DNA of 64,000 nucleotides from Geitlerinema sp. S16 (lineage in GTDB: Bacteria > Cyanobacteriota > Cyanobacteriia > Cyanobacteriales > Geitlerinemataceae): the NCBI GenBank assembly GCA_011390275.1, contig JAABST010000006.1:62001-126000 (forward strand). The letters are read 5' to 3'. The position numbers and the translations under genes are program-made. The number at the start of each line of letters is the position of its first letter. The stretch's first letter is position 1. Below the pieces are notes generated by a model. The model worked only from the letters and a program-made list of their open reading frames with translations. It was not told where the DNA came from and did not search any database. Positions 1 to 8,106 of this stretch are shown piece after piece.

Positions 1-27
1 CGGCGATCGCTGCGGTTTGGGCTTTAG

Positions 28-225
28 TTTTTTTTAGGGTTTGGGAACGTTCCAGATTGGATCGCATCTGTCACAAATCGATCGTTCCTCGACTCGAATG
101 CATTTGCTGGGATTCGGAAGCTAATTTCGGATGAGTTTGATCGGGTTTATATTGTGGATACACAGTCGAATGTTCGCAAGAATTTGAAGATTTTAGGCAC
201 AAAGAATAATGTATTTGGTGTTTAA
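28..225 (+). pseudogene. remnant of a type ISP-like restriction-modification (N6-methylase) gene
   Basis: Reading from base 28 gives an open stretch with no start codon, bounded upstream by a TAG at 25-27 and ending at TAA 223-225. It contains SVTNRSFLDSNAFAGIRK, then FDRVYIVDTQSNVRKN and TKNNVFGV. From memory of the family, this order (TNRSYLDG.TFRGMR, then a YI(L/V)DL.G strand, then ENVFDI) is typical of the methylase region of Eco57I/type ISP single-chain restriction enzymes. Those proteins continue well past the NVFxI motif, whereas this one stops right there. I read it as a decayed internal fragment of a once larger gene. Upstream continuation lies outside the window. Confidence 0.5.
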
Positions 226-242
226 TCTAGGGTTGCTATAAT
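214..242 (+). promoter_or_regulatory. putative sigma70 promoter of the vapBC-like pair
   Basis: A consensus -10 box TATAAT lies at 237-242. A weak -35 (TTTGGT, 214-219) stands 17 bp upstream. It precedes the antitoxin start at 273 by about 30 bp and overlaps the end of the decayed methylase fragment, so the toxin-antitoxin pair has its own promoter. Confidence 0.5.
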
Positions 243-272
243 GTTTTTTAAAGGGCGCGAAGCAGTAAGATC

Positions 273-503
273 ATGACTAAATCAGAAATTCTCCAGAAGC
301 TCGATGAGCTACCATTTGAAGCGCAGCAAGAGGCGTTAAATTTTATTGAAATGTTGGTGGCACGGTATGTCGATCCACAGCTAGAGCCGCAGTCGGAGGA
401 TGAACCGCCAAAGCGACGACGGTTAGCTGGAGCCTGGGCGGGCAAGGTGTGGATGGCGGATGATTTTGATGAACCGCTGGAAGAGTTTAAGGAGTATATG
501 TAA
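273..503 (+). CDS. DUF2281/VapB-type antitoxin
   Basis: A 76-residue acidic protein beginning MTKSEILQKLDELP, with the QEALNFIEML helix typical of DUF2281 proteins. These are found as antitoxins of PIN-domain toxins, especially in cyanobacteria. Its stop codon (TAA 501-503) directly abuts the ATG (504) of a PIN-domain toxin, so the two were one operon. The C-terminal part (about residues 45-76, basic RRRLAGAW then acidic) is probably the toxin-binding tail. The family usually represses its own promoter with the toxin as co-repressor. The gene is intact although its partner has been split by an insertion sequence. Confidence 0.75.
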   Translation: MTKSEILQKLDELPFEAQQEALNFIEMLVARYVDPQLEPQSEDEPPKRRRLAGAWAGKVWMADDFDEPLEEFKEYM

Positions 504-576
504 ATGCTGCTTGATACTCATATATTTCTCTGGTTCATCTTAAAAGACAGGCGCTTGTCCGCTGGGAGCATCCCAG

Positions 577-1652
577 TTATGCAGCGGTTGGGGGAGGAAG
601 GTGAAAAGCGCCATTGAGATAAGCACAGCGAAGATGAAGAATCTGTGGAACGGAAGCAGAGGACCATTGCGCTCCAGAGAGTTTTACGCGAGTAGCAATG
701 CGCTTGACAGTAGACTCGACCGACCCAGAGCCAATCGGCCAACCCAGCGCCTGGAAGAGGTCATAGGGAACAATACGATGACGGTGCTTGCGCAGATAAG
801 CTCGAAGCCTATGTGCTGAGGAAGATTCCAAAGCTCGGAGTTCTTCGCAGACCTCATCGACCAACCCAGACCACAACATGCTCTTCCAACGTTCTAAACG
901 GGCAGCAGAGTCATCAAGCTTGAAGAGATTCTCCACCAAGTGAAACCAGTCGAGCACGTCACGGCGACCGGAGTCGGACGCAAGAGCTTCGATGATATTC
1001 CAGATGCCGTCATGCCCATCACCGACACAGGTAAGCACGGGAGTGCAGGGCTGCTGACGAACCCAGTCAATCAGAGCATCGTTATCCTGAAAGTAGGCCG
1101 AGCAGACTGACTCGTGCAAGCTAACCGCCTTGTAATCTCGCCACTGGCTTTCTCCTCCCGTCTCACAGCGCAGGCGAATCTTGCCACCATCAACGCTCGC
1201 GCCCGAAACGGGCCGCTTTGCATCGACCATAGGCAATTGACTCCGCTCAACCAAACGATGCAGACTGCTGTGGCCGACCCGCAATCCCATCATCAGCTCG
1301 ATATCGCGCTCAGCTTCTTGGTACGACGACTTGGCACTGGCCGTCAGAGCGCACTTCTCCATCACCGGACTCAGTTGCGTGCGGGGCTTCAATCCCAGCT
1401 CTTTTGCTGTCTCGCTCTCTACCTTTACTCGTCCGATACAGCTGGTTACTTGTCGTTGCCGTCTTTGCTTCGGTTCACCGTTTGAGAAAAAAACTCTCCA
1501 ATCGTCGGCCCCACCGTTTTCACCATATGCTCTCGTGCTGCTAGCTCGATGCTCTCGAAGTCGTGCAGACGTGAATCAGGCGTGTTGTTCCGGAGAATAC
1601 GTGCTGCTTCGGTCAGGTAATGCTTTAGCTCGCGAGCTTCTTGTGGAGTCAT
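577..1652 (-). CDS. ISKra4-family transposase, two frames joined by probable -1 frameshift
   Basis: The transposase is encoded in two frames. The first opens at ATG 1652 and ends at 1446 (68 codons). The second is open from upstream of 1392 down to 577. In the second, SVDGGKIRLR, GDGHDGIWNI, DWFHLVENL and GSGSVESTVKRI carry the Asp, Asp and Glu positions seen in ISKra4/ISAzba1-type transposases. The frames overlap around a run of seven T on the coding strand (bases 1493-1487). Slipping back one base there joins them into about 358 residues, the usual size of this family, and adds GEPKQRRQRQVTSCIGRVKV, which resembles the family's basic pre-catalytic region. A simple frameshift mutation is the alternative reading. 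Confidence 0.8.
1487..1493 (-). promoter_or_regulatory. candidate -1 slippage site in the transposase gene
   Basis: Seven consecutive T on the coding strand follow codon GAG in frame 0 of the upstream frame. Moving back one base here links the two transposase frames. The site lacks a perfect X-XXY-YYZ phasing, so transcriptional slippage is as likely as ribosomal frameshifting. Confidence 0.4.
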
Positions 1653-2229
1653 TTCCTTTTCCTGCTTTGGGGTTTTACCATTCTCTCCTACTCAGCTTGC
1701 AAAAGTGGGATGCTCCCTGTCCGCTCCACTTTTAAATAGAATTGAGCTTGCCGATCGAGTTTATCTCAGTGTTGTTAGTCTTTGGGAAATTGCAATTAAG
1801 CTCCAGATTGGAAAGTTGAGTTGGGGATATGAGTTTTCTGAGCTTTATGGCTTGTTAGAGCAAGTTGATATTCACCTGATTTCGGTAGATTCTTCAGATG
1901 TGAATGAATACATGGATCTACCGCTCCATCATCGTGATCCGTTTGATCGAATGATTATTGCTCAGTCGATCGCGCGATCGCTACCTTTGGTGAGTGCTGA
2001 TTCAATTTTTGATCGTTATCCAATTTCTAGGATTTGGGACTAATGGCAAAGGCTGCAATTTATTATTTTTCCCTGACGAATAAGATGATGCGATCGGAGA
2101 AGTTGGCGTGGTTTGGGATGACATCGAACTAACCCCAAACACCCGATGTGCGAATCCCACCCTCGATCGCCATTGTCGCAAAACCCGCAATAAGGCACGA
2201 TCGATAGTGTCCCCACCCCCCGAACGTCG

Positions 2230-4215
2230 ATGAGCATCGTTACATTCCAATCCGTCGCGAAAGACTTCGGCATCAAAGAAATCGTCCGTAATGCCAACTT
2301 CAGCATCGACGACGGCGAAAAAGTGGGACTCATCGGCGTGAATGGCTCCGGTAAATCGACCCTGCTCAAAATGGTGGCCGGACTCGAATCGATCGACAGC
2401 GGCCAACGCCTCACCGAACGCAACCGCCGCACGATCTATCTGCCCCAAATGCCCGACCTGGACGAGGAAAAAACCGTCATTGAACAGGTATTCGCCGATA
2501 CGGGAGACGGCTCGGTGTCCGGGATGCAGCTCGTGCGCGAGTATGAGCTGCTGTCGCTGCAAATGTCCCACGCGGGAGACGACAGCGCCAAGCTCGATAA
2601 GCTGATGGCGCAAATGGCGAGCGTTAGCGAAAAAATGGAGTCGATCGGCGCGTGGGAACTGGAAACCAAGGCGAAAATCGTCCTGTCAAAACTGGGGATC
2701 GAAGACTTCGAGGCACGGATCGGTGACCTATCCGGCGGCTACCGCAAACGCATCGCCCTGGCGGCGGCGCTGCTGTCTGAGCCGGATTTGCTGTTGATGG
2801 ATGAACCAACCAACCACCTGGATGCGGCGTCGGTCGAATGGCTGCAAAGCTACCTGCAAAACCATCGCGGCGCAATTTTTCTCGTAACCCACGATCGCTA
2901 TTTTCTCGATCGCGTCACCAATCGCATCATCGAACTCGATCGCGCCGATATCTATACCTACGACGGCAACTACGCCTACTATCTAGAGAAAAAAGCCCTC
3001 GAAGAAGACGCCGCCGTCGGTCAGCAGCGCAAACATAAAAACCTGCTGCGCCGCGAACTGGAATGGTTGAGCCGAGGCCCCAAAGCTCGCAGCACCAAGC
3101 AAAAAGCGCGGATCGATCGTGCCAATGACCTGCAAGATCGCGAATTTAAAACCGCGATCGGCAATGTGGAAATCGATACCGTCTCGCGGCGCATCGGTAA
3201 AAAGGTGATCGAAATTCACAACGTCACGAAATCCTTCGACGATCGCACCCTATTTAAAGACTTTAGCTACACCTTCGAGGCGGGCGATCGCGTCGGTATC
3301 GTCGGCGGCAACGGCGCAGGTAAATCGACGCTGCTCAACGCCATCACCGGCAAGCTTACCCTCGACTCCGGCCACATCGACATCGGCGAAACGATCGCGA
3401 TCGGCTACTTCGATCAACACTCCGAAGACCTGCTCACCGCCGCCGACCTCGATCAGCGCGTCATCGACTACATCAAAGATGTTGCCGCCCTGGTCGAAAC
3501 CGCTGACGGAACCGTGATCACGGCGTCGCAGATGCTCGAACGCTTCCTGTTTTCGCCCGATCGTCAGTATTCCCCGATCTCGAAACTGTCCGGCGGCGAA
3601 AAGCGGCGGTTATTTTTGCTCAAAGTCTTGATGGGTGCGCCGAATGTGTTGCTGATGGACGAACCGACCAATGATCTCGATGTGCAAACCTTGGGCGTGT
3701 TAGAGGACTATCTGGAAGATTTTGGCGGCTGCGTGGCGGTGGTGTCCCACGATCGCTATTTCCTCGATCGCGCCGTGACTAAAATTTTCGAGATTAACCC
3801 CGGCGGTGTCGTCAAGCAGTACCCCGGTAATTATTCGGTGTATCTCGACTTCAAAGCCGAGGAAGCCGCGCAGGAAGCCGAGGCCAAAGCTGCCGAAGCC
3901 GCCGAAGCCGTCGCCAATAGCGCGAAGACAACAGGCGCAGCGGATAAGCTCAGCTCGCAACAAACGCGATCGAACCGGGCGCGAAAAATATCCTATAAAG
4001 AACGTCGTGAGCTGGAAATACTAGAAACGCGCATTCCAGAACTGGAGGACGAAAAAGCCACGATCGAAGGTCAGCTTTACGGCGGTGGCACGAGCAGCGA
4101 TCCCCTGCTCGATCTGAGCGAATTGAGCCATCGATTGGCGGCGATCGACCTGGAAATCGACGCGGCAACTGAACGCTGGATGGAGCTATCGGAAATTGCT
4201 GAAGCGTCGGCGTAA
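2230..4215 (+). CDS. uup: ABC-F family ATPase, Uup type
   Basis: A 661-residue soluble protein with two ABC ATPase domains and no membrane segments, as in ABC-F translation factors. The first domain has Walker A GVNGSGKST (about residue 37), signature LSGGYRKRIALA and Walker B LLLMDEPTNHLD. The second has GGNGAGKST (about 360), LSGGEKRRLFLL and LLMDEPTNDLD. A linker with the KHKNLLRRELEWLSRGPKAR segment connects them (the ABC-F interdomain P-site tRNA-interaction motif). The charged, coiled-coil C-terminus from about residue 560 (SYKERRELEILETRIPELED) is characteristic of Uup. Uup acts on ribosomes and affects transposon excision and DNA tolerance in other bacteria. It starts at ATG 2230; the gene stands alone. 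Confidence 0.85.
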   Translation: MSIVTFQSVAKDFGIKEIVRNANFSIDDGEKVGLIGVNGSGKSTLLKMVAGLESIDSGQRLTERNRRTIYLPQMPDLDEEKTVIEQVFADTGDGSVSGMQLVREYELLSLQMSHAGDDSAKLDKLMAQMASVSEKMESIGAWELETKAKIVLSKLGIEDFEARIGDLSGGYRKRIALAAALLSEPDLLLMDEPTNHLDAASVEWLQSYLQNHRGAIFLVTHDRYFLDRVTNRIIELDRADIYTYDGNYAYYLEKKALEEDAAVGQQRKHKNLLRRELEWLSRGPKARSTKQKARIDRANDLQDREFKTAIGNVEIDTVSRRIGKKVIEIHNVTKSFDDRTLFKDFSYTFEAGDRVGIVGGNGAGKSTLLNAITGKLTLDSGHIDIGETIAIGYFDQHSEDLLTAADLDQRVIDYIKDVAALVETADGTVITASQMLERFLFSPDRQYSPISKLSGGEKRRLFLLKVLMGAPNVLLMDEPTNDLDVQTLGVLEDYLEDFGGCVAVVSHDRYFLDRAVTKIFEINPGGVVKQYPGNYSVYLDFKAEEAAQEAEAKAAEAAEAVANSAKTTGAADKLSSQQTRSNRARKISYKERRELEILETRIPELEDEKATIEGQLYGGGTSSDPLLDLSELSHRLAAIDLEIDAATERWMELSEIAEASA

Positions 4216-4338
4216 CAGGTTGGCTACAAGTTTCGATCGCTGGAAGACATCGCAAAACACGGATCAGCCGTCTCGCCCGCTTGCGGATGGATGCATTGGC
4301 CCTCGGTGACGGCGCTCATGGATGCTCACTGACACGCA

Positions 4339-4366
4339 TTGACGCGCGTGTTGGTGCTGGTATGAT
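4339..4366 (+). promoter_or_regulatory. sigma70-type promoter upstream of the YciI-like gene
   Basis: TTGACG (4339-4344), a 16-bp spacer and TATGAT (4361-4366) form a good housekeeping promoter about 70 bp before the ATG at 4438. Confidence 0.55.
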
Positions 4367-4437
4367 AGCCAGGAAAATGTTTCGCCCGATCGCAAACACA
4401 CCCATCTGATTCGTTCGATTTAACGAGATAGACACCA

Positions 4438-4707
4438 ATGTCGAAATATGTGATGTGGGGCAGCTATTGCGAAAACGCCCTCGAAAAGCGTACCCCTTAC
4501 CGCCAAGCTCATTTGGATGGTCTGAAAGCTCAGAAAAAATCGGGTGTCCTCGTCACGCTCGGGCCAACGGTGGACAATACCAAGGTGTTTGCGATTTATG
4601 AGGCGGACAGCGAGGAGATCGTTCAGCAGTTGATTGAAGGTGATCCCTATTGGAAAAATCAAATCTGGACGGAATACACGATTAAAGAATGGATTCAGGC
4701 GTTTTGA
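4438..4707 (+). CDS. YciI-like (YCII family) protein
   Basis: An 89-residue protein with the ferredoxin-like YCII fold pattern. It begins MSKYVMWGSYCENALEKR, followed by the conserved AHLDGL segment with its His, a VLVTLGP strand-turn and a VFAIYEADSEEIVQQLIEGDPY helix-turn with conserved Asp-Pro. Family members are small dimeric enzymes or domains of mostly unknown reaction, some linked to dehalogenation or muconolactone-like chemistry. Length is normal. It is monocistronic, with its own promoter at 4339-4366. Function beyond the family name is not supported. Confidence 0.75.
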   Translation: MSKYVMWGSYCENALEKRTPYRQAHLDGLKAQKKSGVLVTLGPTVDNTKVFAIYEADSEEIVQQLIEGDPYWKNQIWTEYTIKEWIQAF

Positions 4708-4786
4708 TTGATTGGATCAACGGGCTAAGTTGTTTCGCTATCGTTTCGCTGCTGTTTCGATCGCTGCTGTTTTGGGTTAAACCACT

Positions 4787-5677
4787 GTGATATCGCGTAA
4801 CTCATTTCGCCGCTGGCTGGATAACGAAACATTTGCGGCGTGGGTGTTTCTCGCGCCTGCGTTGGTTTTATTCGTGCTATTTGTCCTCGGCCCGATCGTC
4901 TACTCGACAGGTTTGAGTTTTACGATGGGCAGTTTTACGCGATCGGGGCTGGAGTGGGTCGGTTTGCGCAATTACGACAATGTGTTCGCTTCGCCGGACT
5001 TTTGGCAGGTGGTGGGGAATACGATTTATTTCACGATCGCGACGCTGATTCCGAGTATTGCGATCCCCCTGGGATTGGCGGTGGTGTTGGATAAGATCGC
5101 GCTTGGCCGGACGGTGTTACGGACGGCGTATTTTATCCCGTCGGTGGTGTCGATCGTGGCGGCGGGGTTGGGTTGGCGCTGGTTGTTCCAAAGCAATGGG
5201 CCGATTAATGCGGTGTTGGGTACGATCGGCATTGCGCCGACGCCGTGGCTCGGGAGTGTCACCTGGGCGATGCCGATCCTGATTTTGCTGAGTATTTGGA
5301 AGCAAATCGGGTTTAATTTGGTGGTGTTTTTGGCGGGGTTGCAGGCGATCCCGAAAAGTCGCTACGAGGCGGCGGAGTTGGATGGGGCGAATGAATGGCA
5401 ACAGTTTCGCTACATTACGCTGCCAGGATTGCGCCCGACGTTCATTTTTACGATCGTCACCACGTCGATTTTCACGCTGCGAAGTTTTGAGCAGGTGTAT
5501 GTGATGACGGGCGGGGGGCCGCTGAATTCGACGAATTTGCTGGTGCATTATGTCTATGAGCAGGCGTTTGGGTTGTTTGATTTTGGTTATGCGTCGGCGG
5601 TGGCGACGTTGTTGTTGATTGCGACCTTGGCGATCGTGGGGATTCAGTTGTATTTGACGCGGGATAGCGCGGCGTAG
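4787..5677 (+). CDS. sugar ABC transporter permease (MalF/UgpA-like)
   Basis: A 296-residue inner-membrane protein with six predicted helices, the first at about residues 17-40 (WVFLAPALVLFVLFVLGPIV). The EAA loop that docks on the ATPase is visible as YEAAELDGANEWQQFRYITLPGLRP (residues about 200-225). Such permeases (binding-protein-dependent transport, MalF/UgpA/GgtC-like) pair with a second permease, a solute-binding protein and an ATPase. None is nearby: the downstream gene is convergent. An in-frame TAA lies just upstream, so GTG 4787 is the first possible start and keeps the first helix. Substrate is unknown; sugars, glycerol-phosphate or osmolytes such as glucosylglycerol are typical of the family. 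Confidence 0.8.
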   Translation: MISRNSFRRWLDNETFAAWVFLAPALVLFVLFVLGPIVYSTGLSFTMGSFTRSGLEWVGLRNYDNVFASPDFWQVVGNTIYFTIATLIPSIAIPLGLAVVLDKIALGRTVLRTAYFIPSVVSIVAAGLGWRWLFQSNGPINAVLGTIGIAPTPWLGSVTWAMPILILLSIWKQIGFNLVVFLAGLQAIPKSRYEAAELDGANEWQQFRYITLPGLRPTFIFTIVTTSIFTLRSFEQVYVMTGGGPLNSTNLLVHYVYEQAFGLFDFGYASAVATLLLIATLAIVGIQLYLTRDSAA

Positions 5678-5716
5678 CTTCGGCGTTTCTGATAGTACGG
5701 TTTTTAACCAAAGTGC

Positions 5717-8038
5717 CTAAAGTGACCATTCCGTTGAGCGCTGGTCAGCACCGATCGCCCGCCGAATCATAATCTTCCCCGTCCCATTTACATCATTCAC
5801 CACCACCGCCCCCCGCTGTGTCTCCCACACCGTAACCCCGCGAGCCTCTAGGGTTGACGCCATGATCGGATCAAGCCGATCGACCGCGATCGCTCCGACC
5901 AACGGCCAATCCGCCCCCACGAAAGCCGCAATCGTCCCGCCCGACCAGCACACCACCTCCGGCACGATGCCCAACTCGTCCAACCGCGCCCGCAACGAGC
6001 CGATCGCCGCCTCGGACTCGTCGCGCAACACCAGCCAGTGACGATCGCCCAGCCGTAACGCCAGATTTCCCCCAGTATCGAGTGGAATTACCGCGATTGA
6101 TTTCCGCTCGGTTACCACCGGTTCAACCGCCGCTGCCCCATCGATCCACGCCGTGATCGGAACCTGATCCGCGATCATCGGCCAGGTCGGATCGACCCCA
6201 TCGGCCAACGGCGTCGGCTCGATCGCCAGGGTTAACTGATTAATCCCCAATGATCGAAACATCGGCAACAGCGTAAACGTGGTCGTCTCCGGCTCGACAC
6301 CATTCCCGATCAACACCGTATCGTGGCGATCGCGTACCACCACCACCGGCTCGCTCGCCTCATCCAACACATACACCTGCACCCGATCGCGGGCTTGCCA
6401 CCCACCGGGCAACACCACGATCGCCACACAGATCACACACCCTATGATCGCACTGCCCAAAATCCCCACCGAGCGCCCCGTTTGCTTGGGCTGCATTTGC
6501 TCCGCTGGCTTTGCTTGATCGCCCCTATCCTCCTCTTCCAAATCCACCACACCGCTCGATCGCCACAGCCACAGCCCGAACAGCACCGCATACAGCGCCA
6601 CCATTTGCCACACCTCGATTTGCTGCACAAACCAGACACGACCGAGACGATCGTGAATCCAGGTCAACCCTGCAAGCATCCACTGCATCGGATAGGCCAA
6701 ACCCCGTGCCAAAAAGCTTCCAGCCACGGGTGACACCACCGCCAGGACACCGCTAAAAAATCCCACCGTCGTGATCAGCCCGAGCAGTTCGCCAACGGCC
6801 AAGTTGACGGGAATCGCGATCGGTGACACCACGTTGAAAATGTAAATCTGGAGCGGCAATGTCCATAGGGTTGCGGCGATCGGGACGGAGAGGGATTGTG
6901 CTAGCCAGAGCGGGAGAAAGCCGAAGAGCCGCGTAACCGGTTCAGTGCCGACGATTAGCCCGAAGGTGGCGAGAAAACTGAGCTGAAAGCCGAGATTTTG
7001 GATCAGTAGCGGATTCCAGAGCAGCAACAGCGTCGCGATCGCCAACAGTGTCCCACTCGATCGCACCCGCCGCTGTAGCACCTTGCCCAAAATCCCCGAC
7101 CAGCCCATAAACGCCGCCCGACACACCGACGGCTGAAACCCCGCCAGCGCCGAATATAACACCAGGGTCACCGACCCGACACCAAACTGAAATCGAGGCG
7201 ATCCGCCCGCCCACTTCAGTACGCTGTTTAAGACAATCCCCACGTGAAACCCTGAGGCGGCGAGGGCGTGGGCGAGTCCAAGTTCGGTAAAGCGATCGCG
7301 CAAATCGTAGGGCAAATCCACGCTCCAGCGCCCCATCGTCATCGCGCTCATCAGTAGCCCGGACGGTACGCCCAACGCGCCGACGTGAGCCTGCACGATA
7401 CGATCGCGAACCGTCTCCAACCAGCTCGATCGATCCTCCACCGTCTCCCAGTCGATCGACTCGCCCACCAGTCCCGCCCAAATTCCCTGTTTGGCGAGAA
7501 ATGTCCGAAAGTCGAACTGCCCCGGATTGGTTGGCGTTGCGGGTTGGTAGAGCCGCCCGGTGATTTCGGCGCGATCGCCGTTCCCCAGTCCGGTCACTTG
7601 CAACAATGGCATCGTCGTATACACCGATCCGGCGACGATTTGACTCTGATCGCCGTCGCGATCGTCTTGCCAGGTAAGCCGATCCACCGCCAAGCGAAAC
7701 CGGGCTTTCCCCGCGCGGGTGACCTGGGGGCGTTCTTGCAGTGTTCCCCAAACCTGAACCTCGGTGTATTCGGGAATGGCGGCAAGGTAGTACGAAATAT
7801 CGTTTTCAGCCGGGAGTGGCTGACGCACCTGAAGGTAAATCCCGGCGAGAAATCCGGCAACACCGACGCAAACCCAGGTGAACGATCGCGGCGATCCGTT
7901 CCACACACGCGGCACGATCGCCCCCGCCAGCCAGCCCCCCAGCAGCCATGCCCAGCCCCACGGCCAGATCCTCAGCGGCGCGATCAGCAACCCGACAATA
8001 TAGCCACATAAAACCAGATACACCCCAATTGGCCGCAT
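5717..8038 (-). CDS. comEC: ComEC/Rec2-family DNA uptake channel
   Basis: A 773-residue polytopic membrane protein. N-terminal helices (about residues 5-75) are followed by a periplasmic OB-like domain (about 90-210) and the Competence domain (about 215-505), with the landmark LAHALAASGFHVGIV and later LSFLATFGLIVG. ComEC carries single-stranded DNA across the inner membrane during natural transformation. The C-terminal third (from about 555, VQVYVLDEASEPVVVV) sits where a metallo-beta-lactamase domain normally follows, but the HxHxDH motif is absent, so this part looks catalytically dead. It is convergent with the permease gene and 68 bp downstream of the lycopene cyclase gene on the same strand. 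Confidence 0.85.
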   Translation of the reverse strand: MRPIGVYLVLCGYIVGLLIAPLRIWPWGWAWLLGGWLAGAIVPRVWNGSPRSFTWVCVGVAGFLAGIYLQVRQPLPAENDISYYLAAIPEYTEVQVWGTLQERPQVTRAGKARFRLAVDRLTWQDDRDGDQSQIVAGSVYTTMPLLQVTGLGNGDRAEITGRLYQPATPTNPGQFDFRTFLAKQGIWAGLVGESIDWETVEDRSSWLETVRDRIVQAHVGALGVPSGLLMSAMTMGRWSVDLPYDLRDRFTELGLAHALAASGFHVGIVLNSVLKWAGGSPRFQFGVGSVTLVLYSALAGFQPSVCRAAFMGWSGILGKVLQRRVRSSGTLLAIATLLLLWNPLLIQNLGFQLSFLATFGLIVGTEPVTRLFGFLPLWLAQSLSVPIAATLWTLPLQIYIFNVVSPIAIPVNLAVGELLGLITTVGFFSGVLAVVSPVAGSFLARGLAYPMQWMLAGLTWIHDRLGRVWFVQQIEVWQMVALYAVLFGLWLWRSSGVVDLEEEDRGDQAKPAEQMQPKQTGRSVGILGSAIIGCVICVAIVVLPGGWQARDRVQVYVLDEASEPVVVVRDRHDTVLIGNGVEPETTTFTLLPMFRSLGINQLTLAIEPTPLADGVDPTWPMIADQVPITAWIDGAAAVEPVVTERKSIAVIPLDTGGNLALRLGDRHWLVLRDESEAAIGSLRARLDELGIVPEVVCWSGGTIAAFVGADWPLVGAIAVDRLDPIMASTLEARGVTVWETQRGAVVVNDVNGTGKIMIRRAIGADQRSTEWSL

Positions 8039-8106
8039 GGCGATCGCTCCTCAGTTGAAATCGACTTAAATCTACAAACGCGAGTCAATGATGTGAACTC
8101 GCTGAA

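Larger units (their letters stand above)
564..1717 (-). mobile_element. ISKra4-family insertion sequence, 1154 bp
   Basis: The ends are inverted repeats: GGGAGCATCCCAGTTATGCA at 564-583 and, on the opposite strand, GGGAGCATCCCACTTTTGCA at 1717-1698 (18 of 20 identical). The element is flanked by an 8-bp direct repeat, TGTCCGCT, at 556-563 and 1718-1725. It holds a transposase on the minus strand with ISKra4-type motifs. The perfect target duplication and open transposase frames suggest a recent insertion. It interrupts the PIN toxin gene. Confidence 0.88.
504..2043 (+). pseudogene. VapC-like PIN-domain toxin gene split by an insertion sequence
   Basis: The first 20 codons (504-563) encode MLLDTHIFLWFILKDRRLSA, the classic PIN N-terminus with the catalytic Asp4. 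The remainder lies beyond the insertion sequence. Joining base 563 to base 1726, which removes the element and one 8-bp target duplicate, restores a 125-codon frame. The restored frame continues PLLNRIELADRVYLSVVSLW, with EIAIKL (metal-binding Glu), then LHHRDPFDRMIIAQ (conserved Asp) and SADSIFDRY, and ends at TAA 2041-2043. A VapC of this type is a Mg-dependent RNase. As the DNA stands, only the first 20 residues plus a few IS-encoded codons would be made, so toxin activity should be lost. Confidence is high because the junction is exact. Confidence 0.9.

Noticed and set aside
1114..1735. Open frames of 123 and 134 codons on the plus strand inside the insertion sequence
   Set aside because: They are mirror frames of the minus-strand transposase and have no family features.
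2085..2175. tRNA-like stretch ending GCGAATCCCACCCTCGATCGCCA
   Set aside because: The T-arm lacks a proper stem and the GTTC motif, the acceptor pairing comes only from HIP1-like palindromes, and no anticodon arm could be folded convincingly. At most a decayed tRNA.
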